A DNA stretch of 64,000 bases from Bradyrhizobium sp. CIAT3101 (GTDB lineage: Bacteria; Pseudomonadota; Alphaproteobacteria; Rhizobiales; Xanthobacteraceae). The position numbers and the translations under genes were made by a program. Under the pieces are notes generated by a model, which ran no database searches, was not told the origin of the DNA, and was given only the letters and a program-made list of their open reading frames with translations. Where the stretch lies: assembly GCF_029714945.1 (NCBI RefSeq), contig NZ_CP121634.1, positions 7,647,001 to 7,711,000 of the forward strand, in the 5' to 3' direction. Of this stretch, positions 35,827 to 43,351 are shown one piece after another (positions within the stretch are counted from its first letter, which is position 1; each line of letters opens with the position of its first letter).

Positions 35827-37644
35827 TCAGGCAGCCTCGGCGATCATCTTGGCCTTCTGGACCAGGAGATCGATATTGTCGGGAGCCAGCGCGATCGCGC
35901 TGTCCATATCGTTCTGGGCCTTCGCCACGTCCTTGATCTGGGCGTAGGCATTGGCCCGGGACACCAGATATTTCGGCTCGTTCTCGTTGGTTGAGATCGC
36001 CGTTCCGAAAGCCTTGATCGCCTCCTCGACATAGCCGCGCTTGTCGTCGGTGCCGGCGGCCGTCATGCTGACGATGCCCTTGATCCAGTAGAACTCCGCG
36101 TTCTTCGGCTTGAGCTTGATGGCTTCGGTGATGTCGCTGAGCGCATTCTCGTAGAGGCCGACCGTCACGTTGAAATTGGCGCGGCGCACGAAATATTCGG
36201 GCTTCGCCGGATCGAGCTTCAGCATGTAGGCGAAGCTCGCGGCTGCCTTCGGGATCTGCTTCTGCTTGTGCTGAAGCGTGCCGAGATCGAAATAGACCCT
36301 TGCGAGCCGAACCGAGAGCTCGCTGTCATCCGCGAGCAGGCTGTGCAGCTCCTGTCCGCGCCGGGTCAGGTCCTCCAGCGCCTCGACCGTCGTCGGGGCA
36401 ATGAGCAACGCCTCCATGAATTCATCGCGGCGCTGTTGCAGCATTTCCTTCGACGGGCGCGCCGCCTCGGGCGGAGGCACGGGCGGCTGCGACGCTTCGA
36501 CGTCGAAGATCCTTCCGTCCGGCGAGCGCATGTAGAGAACCGGAATGCCCCATTCGACCCGGGACTTCTCCTGGATGAATTTGCGCGCGAGCGTCACCGC
36601 ATCGTCGATCGGACGGTTGCCGGCGAGCGCTGCGTAAAATCCTTCCGACATCGAGATCGCGGCATTGTCGGTGATCGGAAACTGCATCGCCACCACGGCG
36701 GGCAGCCAGCCCGTCTTCATCAACCCGATCGCCGGATTGCCGAAGCGGTCGCCGACATTGACCCTGGCGCTCTCGCAGCAATTGAGCACGATGAGGCGCA
36801 GGCTGCGCCGTGCGCCCGTCAGCATCATCGCCAGGTCGGAGGCGAACTTCTTCACCGGCTTGCCGTCCTCGTCGACCATGACGACGAAGCCGCTCGCGCC
36901 GGAGCCGGGCAAGGCTTCCTCGACGCCGCCATGCCCGATGAAGTGGAAGATGTGCCACTCGCCTTCCAGCAGCTTCTTCATCAGGTCTTTGCCGGTCCCT
37001 CCGGGGACCCACTGAAAATCGACCTTGCCCTCGTGCTGGAGCGCATCGATGCCCTTGTTGATGCGATCACGCTCCCTGACGACGTTGAGCTTCGGCCATT
37101 CGCTGGTCGAGGGATCGGCGATCATGCCGAGGATGCGCAACGGTCCCTTGACGCCCATCCGGCCGACACCGCCCGCCGTCTCCAGGTAGCGCACGATGGG
37201 GCGCGTGAGGCTGACGAAGCCCGGCATGTCGTCTTCGTCGTAGAGATATTCCCAGGGCAGTCCGGCGAGGTCGGCCGCCTCGATGCGCAGCTTGATCCTC
37301 AGATCCTGCGCCGCGCCCTTGCTGCGTTCGTAGATGCGCTGGATCGACGGCACGTCGGTGAAGACGCTGCGAAACACCCCGCGGCCGAAATCCCGCAGCA
37401 CCTGCTCGCCGCGCGTGGTCGGCCCCTGGCGATTCTTCTCGTCGATCTCGAGGACGGCGTTTTCCAGCTCGCCGCGCAGCTTGGCCAGTTCACCGGGCGC
37501 GGAGAACCAGAACTTCACCTGGCTCTTCGGCGCTTCGCCCGCCGGCGACCTGACGACGCGACCGTAATATTGCTGAGGACCGCCACCCACGGGCAGATCG
37601 GAGCCGATCTCGAGCTCGAAATCTTCGTATTCGGCAACAGGCAT
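35827..37644 (-). CDS. CHAT-domain protease-like protein with C-terminal TPRs
   Basis: Protein of 605 aa combining a CHAT (caspase-like) peptidase domain with TPR repeats. From the ATG at 37644, the catalytic histidine is at about residue 238 (HIFHFIGHGG) and the cysteine at about 290 (VLNCCESA), with the usual hydrophobic strands. A linker with QPPVPPPEAARPS joins to 4-5 TPR units (about 435-600). A GTG at 37656 is in frame, but GAGG six bases before 37644 supports the ATG. CHAT-TPR proteins act as proteases or scaffolds in several bacterial stress and defence systems; the substrate here is unknown. The downstream partner is a membrane protein. Confidence 0.82.
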   Translation of the reverse strand: MPVAEYEDFELEIGSDLPVGGGPQQYYGRVVRSPAGEAPKSQVKFWFSAPGELAKLRGELENAVLEIDEKNRQGPTTRGEQVLRDFGRGVFRSVFTDVPSIQRIYERSKGAAQDLRIKLRIEAADLAGLPWEYLYDEDDMPGFVSLTRPIVRYLETAGGVGRMGVKGPLRILGMIADPSTSEWPKLNVVRERDRINKGIDALQHEGKVDFQWVPGGTGKDLMKKLLEGEWHIFHFIGHGGVEEALPGSGASGFVVMVDEDGKPVKKFASDLAMMLTGARRSLRLIVLNCCESARVNVGDRFGNPAIGLMKTGWLPAVVAMQFPITDNAAISMSEGFYAALAGNRPIDDAVTLARKFIQEKSRVEWGIPVLYMRSPDGRIFDVEASQPPVPPPEAARPSKEMLQQRRDEFMEALLIAPTTVEALEDLTRRGQELHSLLADDSELSVRLARVYFDLGTLQHKQKQIPKAAASFAYMLKLDPAKPEYFVRRANFNVTVGLYENALSDITEAIKLKPKNAEFYWIKGIVSMTAAGTDDKRGYVEEAIKAFGTAISTNENEPKYLVSRANAYAQIKDVAKAQNDMDSAIALAPDNIDLLVQKAKMIAEAA

Positions 37645-37920
37645 TTTGAGCCTCACTCAACACGATTTTGATCAGAACGAAGAAGCCCTCGAATGTGCGT
37701 GGCCGATCGCAACCAAGACGACCGTGAAAACAATAAGCTAGACTATCACACACAACCTCGAGACGCATTTGTGAAGCATGTCTCATGCGAACCGATATTT
37801 TGTGCAGTGCCGGGGCGTACCGCAGGGCCGATCTGTTTCTGGGGATCGAACCTGTTCGACCGATGCGGCGACTAAGCCGTCGTGCCAGAATTCGCGGCGC
37901 CAACGGTGGACCCTCCCCCC

Positions 37921-38325
37921 ATGATCCTGCAATCGCTCGCCGGCCTGCCTGCCTTCCTGGTCTATTTCTGCACTGGACTAATCGCGATAGTGGCATATCT
38001 CCTCGTCTACACGCGGATCACGCCGCACAACGAGTTCCAGCTCATTCGCGACAACGATCCGGCGGCTGCGATTGCGCTCGGCCTCAGCCTGCTCGGCTTC
38101 GTGGCGCCGCTGTTCAGCGCGATCGCGCACTCGGCCAACGTGCTGGACTGCCTGATCTGGGCTTTCATCGCCCTGATCGTGCAGGTCGCCGTGTTCTACA
38201 TCGTGAAGATCCCGGTGCCGAACCTGTCGGGGCGGATCGCCGCCGGCGAGCTGGCGCCGGCAATCTGGCTCGGCCTGTCCTCGCTCGCAGCCGGCCTCCT
38301 GAACGCCGCCTGCATGATCTACTGA
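37921..38325 (+). CDS. DUF350 membrane protein (YjfL-like)
   Basis: Inner-membrane protein, 134 aa, with four hydrophobic segments, matching DUF350/YjfL. It opens with LAGLPAFLVYFCTGLIAIVAY and contains LGFVAPLFSAIAHSANVLD, a DUF350-like second half. An in-frame GTG at 37882 would add 13 residues. It is the first gene of a rightward unit with two YgiB-like proteins and an ATP-grasp enzyme. Linked DUF350, YgiB and YjfC-type genes occur in many bacteria, but their function is not established. It is divergent from the CHAT gene. Confidence 0.75.
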   Translation: MILQSLAGLPAFLVYFCTGLIAIVAYLLVYTRITPHNEFQLIRDNDPAAAIALGLSLLGFVAPLFSAIAHSANVLDCLIWAFIALIVQVAVFYIVKIPVPNLSGRIAAGELAPAIWLGLSSLAAGLLNAACMIY

Positions 38326-38326
38326 C

Positions 38327-38770
38327 ATGACAACGAAGCCTCCCACCAAGGATTTCGGCAAGCGCCGGCCGCGCCTTCCGGCGGACCTGCCGCTACCGCA
38401 GCGGGAGCCGGTGAAGCGCTCGGGCCATGTCGCGCTGCTGGTGATGGGCACGATCGCGCTTGGCACCACCGCCTTCGTGATGATGCCGCGGCGGAACTGC
38501 GAGCCTTCGCCTCCCGCAGTCCCCGGGGCCACAGTCCCCGGGGCGACAGTCCCCGGAGCGTCGGTCCCCGGGGCGGCGACACCGGCCCAGACGACAAACT
38601 GCAGCAGCAGTTCGTCAGGCGGCAGCTCGCACTGGTCTTCGCGTTCGGGTTTCTACAGCAGCGACTCCTCGAGCCATTCCTCGTCAGGCACGTCGTCGGA
38701 TTCCGGCTCCGGTGGCGTCACGCGCGGCGGCTTCGGCTCGTTTGCGCATGGCTTCTCAGGCGGCGGCTGA
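38327..38770 (+). CDS. YgiB-like (DUF1190-type) membrane-anchored protein with tandem repeats
   Basis: Protein of 147 aa whose ATG follows the DUF350 stop by one base, so the two are cotranslated. A basic N-terminus precedes a TM helix (LLVMGTIALGTTAFVMM, about residues 37-53). An Ala/Pro/Val/Gly stretch with repeating VPGA units (about 65-85) is followed by a Ser/Gly-rich tail (about 90-147) ending in SFAHGFSGGG. The layout resembles YgiB/DUF1190. The VPGA repeats are encoded by 15-bp tandem DNA repeats. The low-complexity tail is probably disordered and exposed. Confidence 0.65.
   Translation: MTTKPPTKDFGKRRPRLPADLPLPQREPVKRSGHVALLVMGTIALGTTAFVMMPRRNCEPSPPAVPGATVPGATVPGASVPGAATPAQTTNCSSSSSGGSSHWSSRSGFYSSDSSSHSSSGTSSDSGSGGVTRGGFGSFAHGFSGGG
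38519..38577 (+). repeat. 15-bp tandem repeats inside YgiB-like gene
   Basis: About four diverged copies of GTCCCCGGGGCNACA in tandem, encoding repeating Val-Pro-Gly-Ala units. Unit length is a multiple of three, so copy number can vary without a frameshift. Confidence 0.7.
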
Positions 38771-38836
38771 GACGCGGATTTGTGAATTCAACGCCGCGCA
38801 CCGCTCTGCTTAGGTGATGCCGCGGAAGGAAGCGAT

Positions 38837-39073
38837 ATGAAGCGTTCGCGAAGAGTCGTGCTCACCTTGATGGGCACTGCTGCGGTCGGTGCGGTCTCGA
38901 TGGGATTCGTGAAGCGCGAGCGCTCCTGCGGGTCCGGGCTCGAAGCCGTGCCCGGCATCGACGGCGAGCCGTACTGCCGGCCGAGCTATGGCGGCTTCGG
39001 CGGCACGCTGCATCACATGCACGGTGGCCATTCCGGTCACGGTCATGCCGGCCAAGGTCATGGCGGCGGCTGA
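38837..39073 (+). CDS. Second, short YgiB-like membrane-anchored protein
   Basis: Protein of 78 aa: a basic start, a TM helix (VLTLMGTAAVGAVSMGFV, about residues 8-25) and a Gly/His-rich tail (HHMHGGHSGHGHAGQGHGG). The first 45 residues parallel the gene just upstream (both have LMGT then a KR/RR-containing boundary and a cysteine), suggesting duplication and divergence. The His-rich tail could bind metal. AGGA precedes the ATG. Stop to the next start is three bases. Confidence 0.65.
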   Translation: MKRSRRVVLTLMGTAAVGAVSMGFVKRERSCGSGLEAVPGIDGEPYCRPSYGGFGGTLHHMHGGHSGHGHAGQGHGGG

Positions 39074-39076
39074 CAT

Positions 39077-40237
39077 ATGCAGCGCATCACTTGCCCCGAG
39101 CGCGACGACTGGCAACGGACCGCCGAGCAATGCGGCTTCGCCTTCCACACCATCGATGGCGAGCGCTATTGGGACGAGCGCGCCTATTATGCATTCTCGC
39201 TCGACGAGATCGAGCGCTCGATCGAGACGCCGACCGGCGAGATCGATGCGATGTGCCTGGAGCTCGCCGGTCGCGTGATCGGCGACGAACGCCATTTGCG
39301 ACGGCTCAAGATCCCGGACGCGTTTTGGGACTTGATCGCGGACAGCTGGGAGCGGGACGACCGCAGCCTCTACGGCCGGCTCGACCTGAAATTCGACGGC
39401 AACGGTCCGGCAAAACTGCTCGAATACAATGCGGACACGCCGACCTCGATCTTCGAGGCCGCGGTGTTTCAATGGACCTGGCTCGAGCAGGCGATCGAGC
39501 GGCGTATCATCCCTTCGCGTGCCGATCAGTTCAACTCGATCCACGAGCGGCTGATCGAGGCCTGGAAAGCGATCGGCGCGGGCGGCCATCTGCATCTGAC
39601 CGGCACGACCGGCAACGAAGAGGACGCGGGCACGCTCGCCTATCTCGAAGACACGGCGCGCCAGGCGGGCCTCTCGACCACGTTGCTCGACATCGAGGAG
39701 ATCGGCTGGCGCGACGAGGCCGGCGGCTTCGTCGATCTCGACGACCGCGACATGGAGCTTGTCTTCAAGCTCTACCCCTGGGAATGGATGTTCCACGACG
39801 CCTTCGGTGCAAAGCTCGCCGGCGCTCCGACGCGCTGGATCGAGCCGCCATGGAAGGCGGTACTCTCCAACAAGGGCATCCTGCCGCTGCTCTGGGAGAT
39901 GTTTCCGAACCATCCCAATCTGCTGCCGGCGTTCTTCGAGGACGATCCGCGCGCAGCCGAGCTCGGAAGCTCCTACGTCCGCAAGCCGCTGCTGTCGCGC
40001 GAAGGCGCCAATGTCACGCTGGTGTCGGGCGGAATGTCACTCGATGAGCACGCCGGTCCCTACGGCGCCGAAGGCTTCGTGCGCCAGGCGCTCGCACCGT
40101 TGCCGAACTTTTCAAGCGTCTATCCGGTGGTTGGAAGCTGGCTGGTCAACCACGAGCCGTGCGGACTGTCGATCCGCGAGGACGAGAGCCCGATCACGGG
40201 CAACAGCTCGCGGTTTCTGCCGCACGCGATTTTGTAA
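39077..40237 (+). CDS. Glutathionylspermidine synthase-like ATP-grasp enzyme (YjfC/YgiC-like)
   Basis: ATP-grasp ligase, 386 aa, the length of the YjfC/YgiC subgroup that lacks the amidase half of Gsp. Typical blocks are KFDGNGPAKLLEYNADTPTS near residue 110, and WEMFPNHPNLLPAFFEDD followed by YVRKPLLSREGANV (about 275-325), which form the nucleotide pocket. Family members are expected to make an amide bond with ATP; the substrate is unknown, and these proteins lack demonstrated glutathionylspermidine activity in general. Last gene of the DUF350-YgiB-ATP-grasp unit, three bases after the preceding stop. Confidence 0.82.
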   Translation: MQRITCPERDDWQRTAEQCGFAFHTIDGERYWDERAYYAFSLDEIERSIETPTGEIDAMCLELAGRVIGDERHLRRLKIPDAFWDLIADSWERDDRSLYGRLDLKFDGNGPAKLLEYNADTPTSIFEAAVFQWTWLEQAIERRIIPSRADQFNSIHERLIEAWKAIGAGGHLHLTGTTGNEEDAGTLAYLEDTARQAGLSTTLLDIEEIGWRDEAGGFVDLDDRDMELVFKLYPWEWMFHDAFGAKLAGAPTRWIEPPWKAVLSNKGILPLLWEMFPNHPNLLPAFFEDDPRAAELGSSYVRKPLLSREGANVTLVSGGMSLDEHAGPYGAEGFVRQALAPLPNFSSVYPVVGSWLVNHEPCGLSIREDESPITGNSSRFLPHAIL

Positions 40238-40275
40238 GGCCTTCCCCTCTTCCCTTGTGGAAGAAGGAAGAGAGC

Positions 40276-41148
40276 TCACCTCGCCGCAGCGACCTTCAAT
40301 GGCTGCGGCATCAGTCCACCCATCGGACGGCCGGAGCGCGCCGGATTGAGCTGGTAGAGACCGCGGCGGTCTGACATTGGGCGGAACGCATCGGTGATGC
40401 CGACGACGGATTCGGCAGCCCCCAGCAACAGCGTGCCGTCGGCTTCCAGGCCCTTCGCCATGCGCTCGAAGATCACCGCCTTGGTGTCCTGATCGAAATA
40501 GATCAGCACGTTGCGGCAGAAGATCACGTCGAACGTGCCGAGATGGGAGAAGTCCTGCAACAGGTTGAGCTGACGGAACTGCACCATCGCGCGAATGTCG
40601 GCGTTGAGCTGCCAGACCTCGCCCGATTGCGTGAAGTGTTTCATCAGGAGCTGGATCGGCAGGCCGCGCTGCACCTCGAACTGGCTGTAGACGCCGGCCT
40701 TGCACTTCTCCAGCACTTCCTGCGACAGATCGGTGGCGACGATCTCGATGCGCCAACCCGCGAGCGCGGCGCCCATCTCCTTCAGGCACATCGCGATCGA
40801 ATAGGGCTCCTGCCCGGTCGACGAAGCCGCCGACCAGATTCGCAGCGATCTGCGCGCGGCACGGGCCTGGATCAGGCCGGGCACGATGCTGTCGCGCAGA
40901 TGATCGAAGGGGATCTTGTCGCGGAAGAAGAACGTCTCGTTGGTGGTCATGGCTTCGACCACGTCGGTCGCAAGCCGGCCATCGCCGTTCCTGATCTTGA
41001 GCACGAGATCGGGGATGCCAGGCAGGCTCGCCTTGCGGGCCAGCGGCAGCAAGCGGCTCTCGACCAGATATTGCTTGTCGGCCGAGAGATCGAGACCGGA
41101 GCGCTCTTTCAGGAACTTGCGCAGATACTCATAGTCCATCGGCGTCAC
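40276..41148 (-). CDS. cheR: Chemotaxis methyltransferase CheR
   Basis: SAM-dependent methyltransferase that adds methyl groups to glutamates of chemoreceptors, about 290 aa. The N-terminal CheR_N helical domain (about 1-75) and C-terminal Rossmann domain are both present. [17 protein letters not shown] and [14 protein letters not shown] are family signatures. The GTG at 41148 overlaps the cheB stop (GTGA) and has GGGAG upstream; the ATG at 41139 is an alternative. It is last in the cheA-W-Y-B-R operon. Confidence 0.93.
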   Translation of the reverse strand: MTPMDYEYLRKFLKERSGLDLSADKQYLVESRLLPLARKASLPGIPDLVLKIRNGDGRLATDVVEAMTTNETFFFRDKIPFDHLRDSIVPGLIQARAARRSLRIWSAASSTGQEPYSIAMCLKEMGAALAGWRIEIVATDLSQEVLEKCKAGVYSQFEVQRGLPIQLLMKHFTQSGEVWQLNADIRAMVQFRQLNLLQDFSHLGTFDVIFCRNVLIYFDQDTKAVIFERMAKGLEADGTLLLGAAESVVGITDAFRPMSDRRGLYQLNPARSGRPMGGLMPQPLKVAAAR

Positions 41149-42344
41149 GAGCGATCTCCCGCGAACAGGCGGTTGACCTTCGCGCCGATCTGGTTGAGCG
41201 GCAGGATCGCGGCGCAGATGCCGGCGTGCGCAGCTGCACCGGGCATGCCCCACACCACGCTGGACGCTTCATCCTGCGCGATCACACTGCCGCCGGCCGC
41301 GACGATGTCCTTGCCGCCGCGCATGCCGTCCGAACCCATGCCCGTCAGGATCACGGAGAGGATGTTGCCGTGCCAGATGTCGATGGCGGACGTGAAGAGC
41401 GGATCGACGGCGGGCTTGCAGAAATTGACGGCGGGGCCGTCGTCGAGCGCGATCGCAACGTCCGCGCCGTTACGTGCGACGCGCATATGCTTGCCGCCGG
41501 GCGCGAGGTAGATGCGCCCCGGCTTCACCGGCTCACCGTCGACGGCTTCGGCTGCCGGCTTACGGCTCGAACGTGCCAGGTGCTCGGCCAGAATGGTGGT
41601 GAAGGTCGGCGGCATGTGCTGGGTGATCAGCACGGGGACGCGGTCGATCACCGGACCGAGCTCGGTGACGAGCGCCATCAGCGCCTGCGGGCCGCCGGTC
41701 GACGAGCCGATCAGCAGCACCTTCGGCATCTGGCTCGAGAACGGACGCGTGGTCACCGAGCCTGAAAACAGGGCATGCGGGGCCGGTGCAGGGGCGGCGG
41801 GCCGTGCAACGGCCGGCGCGCGTGCAGCCGGAGCAGCAGCAGGGCTCGCGGGCGCCAGCGGCGGACTTGCAACCGCCGGCTTCCGGCGCAGCCGTGCGCC
41901 GAGGTGACGGATCTTCTGGATCAGATCATGATGGAAGATGTCAGCGGCGGACGTCTCGCGCGTCGATTCCGGTTTCGGAATGTAATCGGCCGCGCCGAGC
42001 GACAGAGCCTTGAAGCTGATCTCCGCGTTGCGGCGGGTCAGCGTCGAGGCCATGATGATGACGAGATCGCGCTTCTTCGCCAGCAGTCGCGGCAGCGCCG
42101 AGATACCGTCGAGCTCGGGCATTTCGATGTCGAGCACGGCAACGTCGGGATTGATGCGTTCGAGCTGGTTGACGGCCTCGAGCCCGGTGCGCAGCGAGGC
42201 TGCGACCTCCATGTCGTGCTCGGCGCCGATCCAGCGCGAGATCAGACCGCGTATGACGACGGAGTCATCGACGATCATCACCCGCAGTGGTCCCGCTTCG
42301 CGCGACGAACCCGTGGTCGAATTACCTGCGAACGCAACACTCAT
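41145..42344 (-). CDS. cheB: Chemotaxis protein-glutamate methylesterase CheB
   Basis: Response-regulator methylesterase that removes methyl groups from receptors, 399 aa. The receiver domain (about 1-135, phospho-Asp in [13 protein letters not shown]) is followed by an Ala/Pro-rich linker (about 160-200) longer than average. The CheB_methylest domain has catalytic Ser ([11 protein letters not shown]), His ([10 protein letters not shown]) and Asp ([10 protein letters not shown]). The stop overlaps the cheR start, giving coupled translation. Confidence 0.95.
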   Translation of the reverse strand: MSVAFAGNSTTGSSREAGPLRVMIVDDSVVIRGLISRWIGAEHDMEVAASLRTGLEAVNQLERINPDVAVLDIEMPELDGISALPRLLAKKRDLVIIMASTLTRRNAEISFKALSLGAADYIPKPESTRETSAADIFHHDLIQKIRHLGARLRRKPAVASPPLAPASPAAAPAARAPAVARPAAPAPAPHALFSGSVTTRPFSSQMPKVLLIGSSTGGPQALMALVTELGPVIDRVPVLITQHMPPTFTTILAEHLARSSRKPAAEAVDGEPVKPGRIYLAPGGKHMRVARNGADVAIALDDGPAVNFCKPAVDPLFTSAIDIWHGNILSVILTGMGSDGMRGGKDIVAAGGSVIAQDEASSVVWGMPGAAAHAGICAAILPLNQIGAKVNRLFAGDRS

Positions 42345-42418
42345 TACTCACCAACTCAGACTGAAACGGTTTAGTTGAAAACAAACGCCGAAGGAGCCGT
42401 TCAGCCTCCGGTGTTCGC

Positions 42419-42784
42419 TCAGATCAAGCCGACTTCCTGGAACTTCGCCGTCACGATGTCCTTGTCGAAGGGCTTCATGATGTACTCGTTGGCACCGGCG
42501 TGCAGCGCGCGCGCAATATGGGCCACGTCGTTCTCGGTGGTGCAGAACACCACCTTGGGCTGGTCGCCGCCGGGCATGCGGCGCAGATGGCCGAGGAACT
42601 CGTAGCCATCCATGACCGGCATGTTCCAGTCGAGCAGCACGGCGTCGGGCAGCCCGCGCTTGCAGGCCTCGAGCGCCTTCTCACCGTCCTCGGCTTCGAG
42701 AATCTGGAAGTCGAGGCCTTCCAGGATCCGGCGCGCAACCTTGCGGATGACGCTGGAATCATCAACGACGAGACAAGTTCGCAT
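42419..42784 (-). CDS. cheY: Chemotaxis response regulator CheY
   Basis: Single-domain receiver, 121 aa, that carries the signal to the flagellar motor. Acidic pair in VVDDSSVIRK, phospho-Asp in AVLLDWNMPVMDG and Lys in YIMKPFDKD are all present. AGAGG precedes the ATG. It sits between cheW and cheB in the operon. Alphaproteobacteria often have several CheY proteins; this is the operon copy. Confidence 0.92.
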   Translation of the reverse strand: MRTCLVVDDSSVIRKVARRILEGLDFQILEAEDGEKALEACKRGLPDAVLLDWNMPVMDGYEFLGHLRRMPGGDQPKVVFCTTENDVAHIARALHAGANEYIMKPFDKDIVTAKFQEVGLI

Positions 42785-42856
42785 GTGAACCTCTGCTTCT
42801 GATCCCCCTGCGGGGACACTTCCAATTGCGAGTCCGTCGGCGGCGATGCCGCCGTA

Positions 42857-43327
42857 TCAGGCCGCCATCATCTCGGGCGCGAGCTCGAGGACGCGATCGA
42901 CATCGAGGACGACCATGAGCTGGCCGTCGAGACGGTGGACGCCGCCGGCGAGCTTGGCCATGCGGGGGTCGAGATTGACCGGGTTCTCTTCCATGCCGTT
43001 CTCGGACAGGCGCAGCACCTCGCCGATCTGGTCGATCAGGAGGCCATAGGATTCACCGCGCAGGTCGACCCCGACAGCCATTGGGGTCTTGCCGTCCTCG
43101 GGCTTGGGCAGGCCGAGGCGGGCGCGCATGTCGACCACGGTGACGATGCGGCCGCGCAGGTTCAAGACGCCCGCGATCTCGCGCGAGGACAAGGGAACGC
43201 GGGTGACGCGCTCGGGCATGAACACGTCCTGGACGCGGGAGATCGGCAGGCCGAACAGCTGGCCACCGATCATCGCGGTGACGTACTCGACCATGGCGCC
43301 TTCACCGGACTGGGTCTTCTTGGTCAT
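42857..43327 (-). CDS. cheW: Chemotaxis coupling protein CheW
   Basis: Scaffold that links receptors to CheA, 156 aa. The CheW fold is recognised by LFGLPISRVQDVF, EIAGVLNLRGRIVTVVDMR and a C-terminal VVLDVDRVLELAP. GGAGATATCGAT precedes the ATG at 43327, which lies 24 bases after the cheA stop. Confidence 0.94.
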   Translation of the reverse strand: MTKKTQSGEGAMVEYVTAMIGGQLFGLPISRVQDVFMPERVTRVPLSSREIAGVLNLRGRIVTVVDMRARLGLPKPEDGKTPMAVGVDLRGESYGLLIDQIGEVLRLSENGMEENPVNLDPRMAKLAGGVHRLDGQLMVVLDVDRVLELAPEMMAA

Positions 43328-43351
43328 ATCGATATCTCCTGATCCCTGTCG

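Noticed and set aside
34151..35947. 598-aa plus-strand frame opposite the membrane protein
   Set aside because: Composition is low-complexity and charged. The minus-strand frame has GTG with AGGAG, nine credible TM helices and an operon-like position.
36268..37671. 467-aa plus-strand frame opposite the CHAT gene
   Set aside because: No motif, Arg/His/Asp-rich composition; the minus-strand gene has intact CHAT residues and TPRs.
38519..38577. Tandem direct repeats resembling a small CRISPR array
   Set aside because: Units are 15 bp without spacers, lie inside a reading frame and encode VPGA repeats; no cas genes are present.
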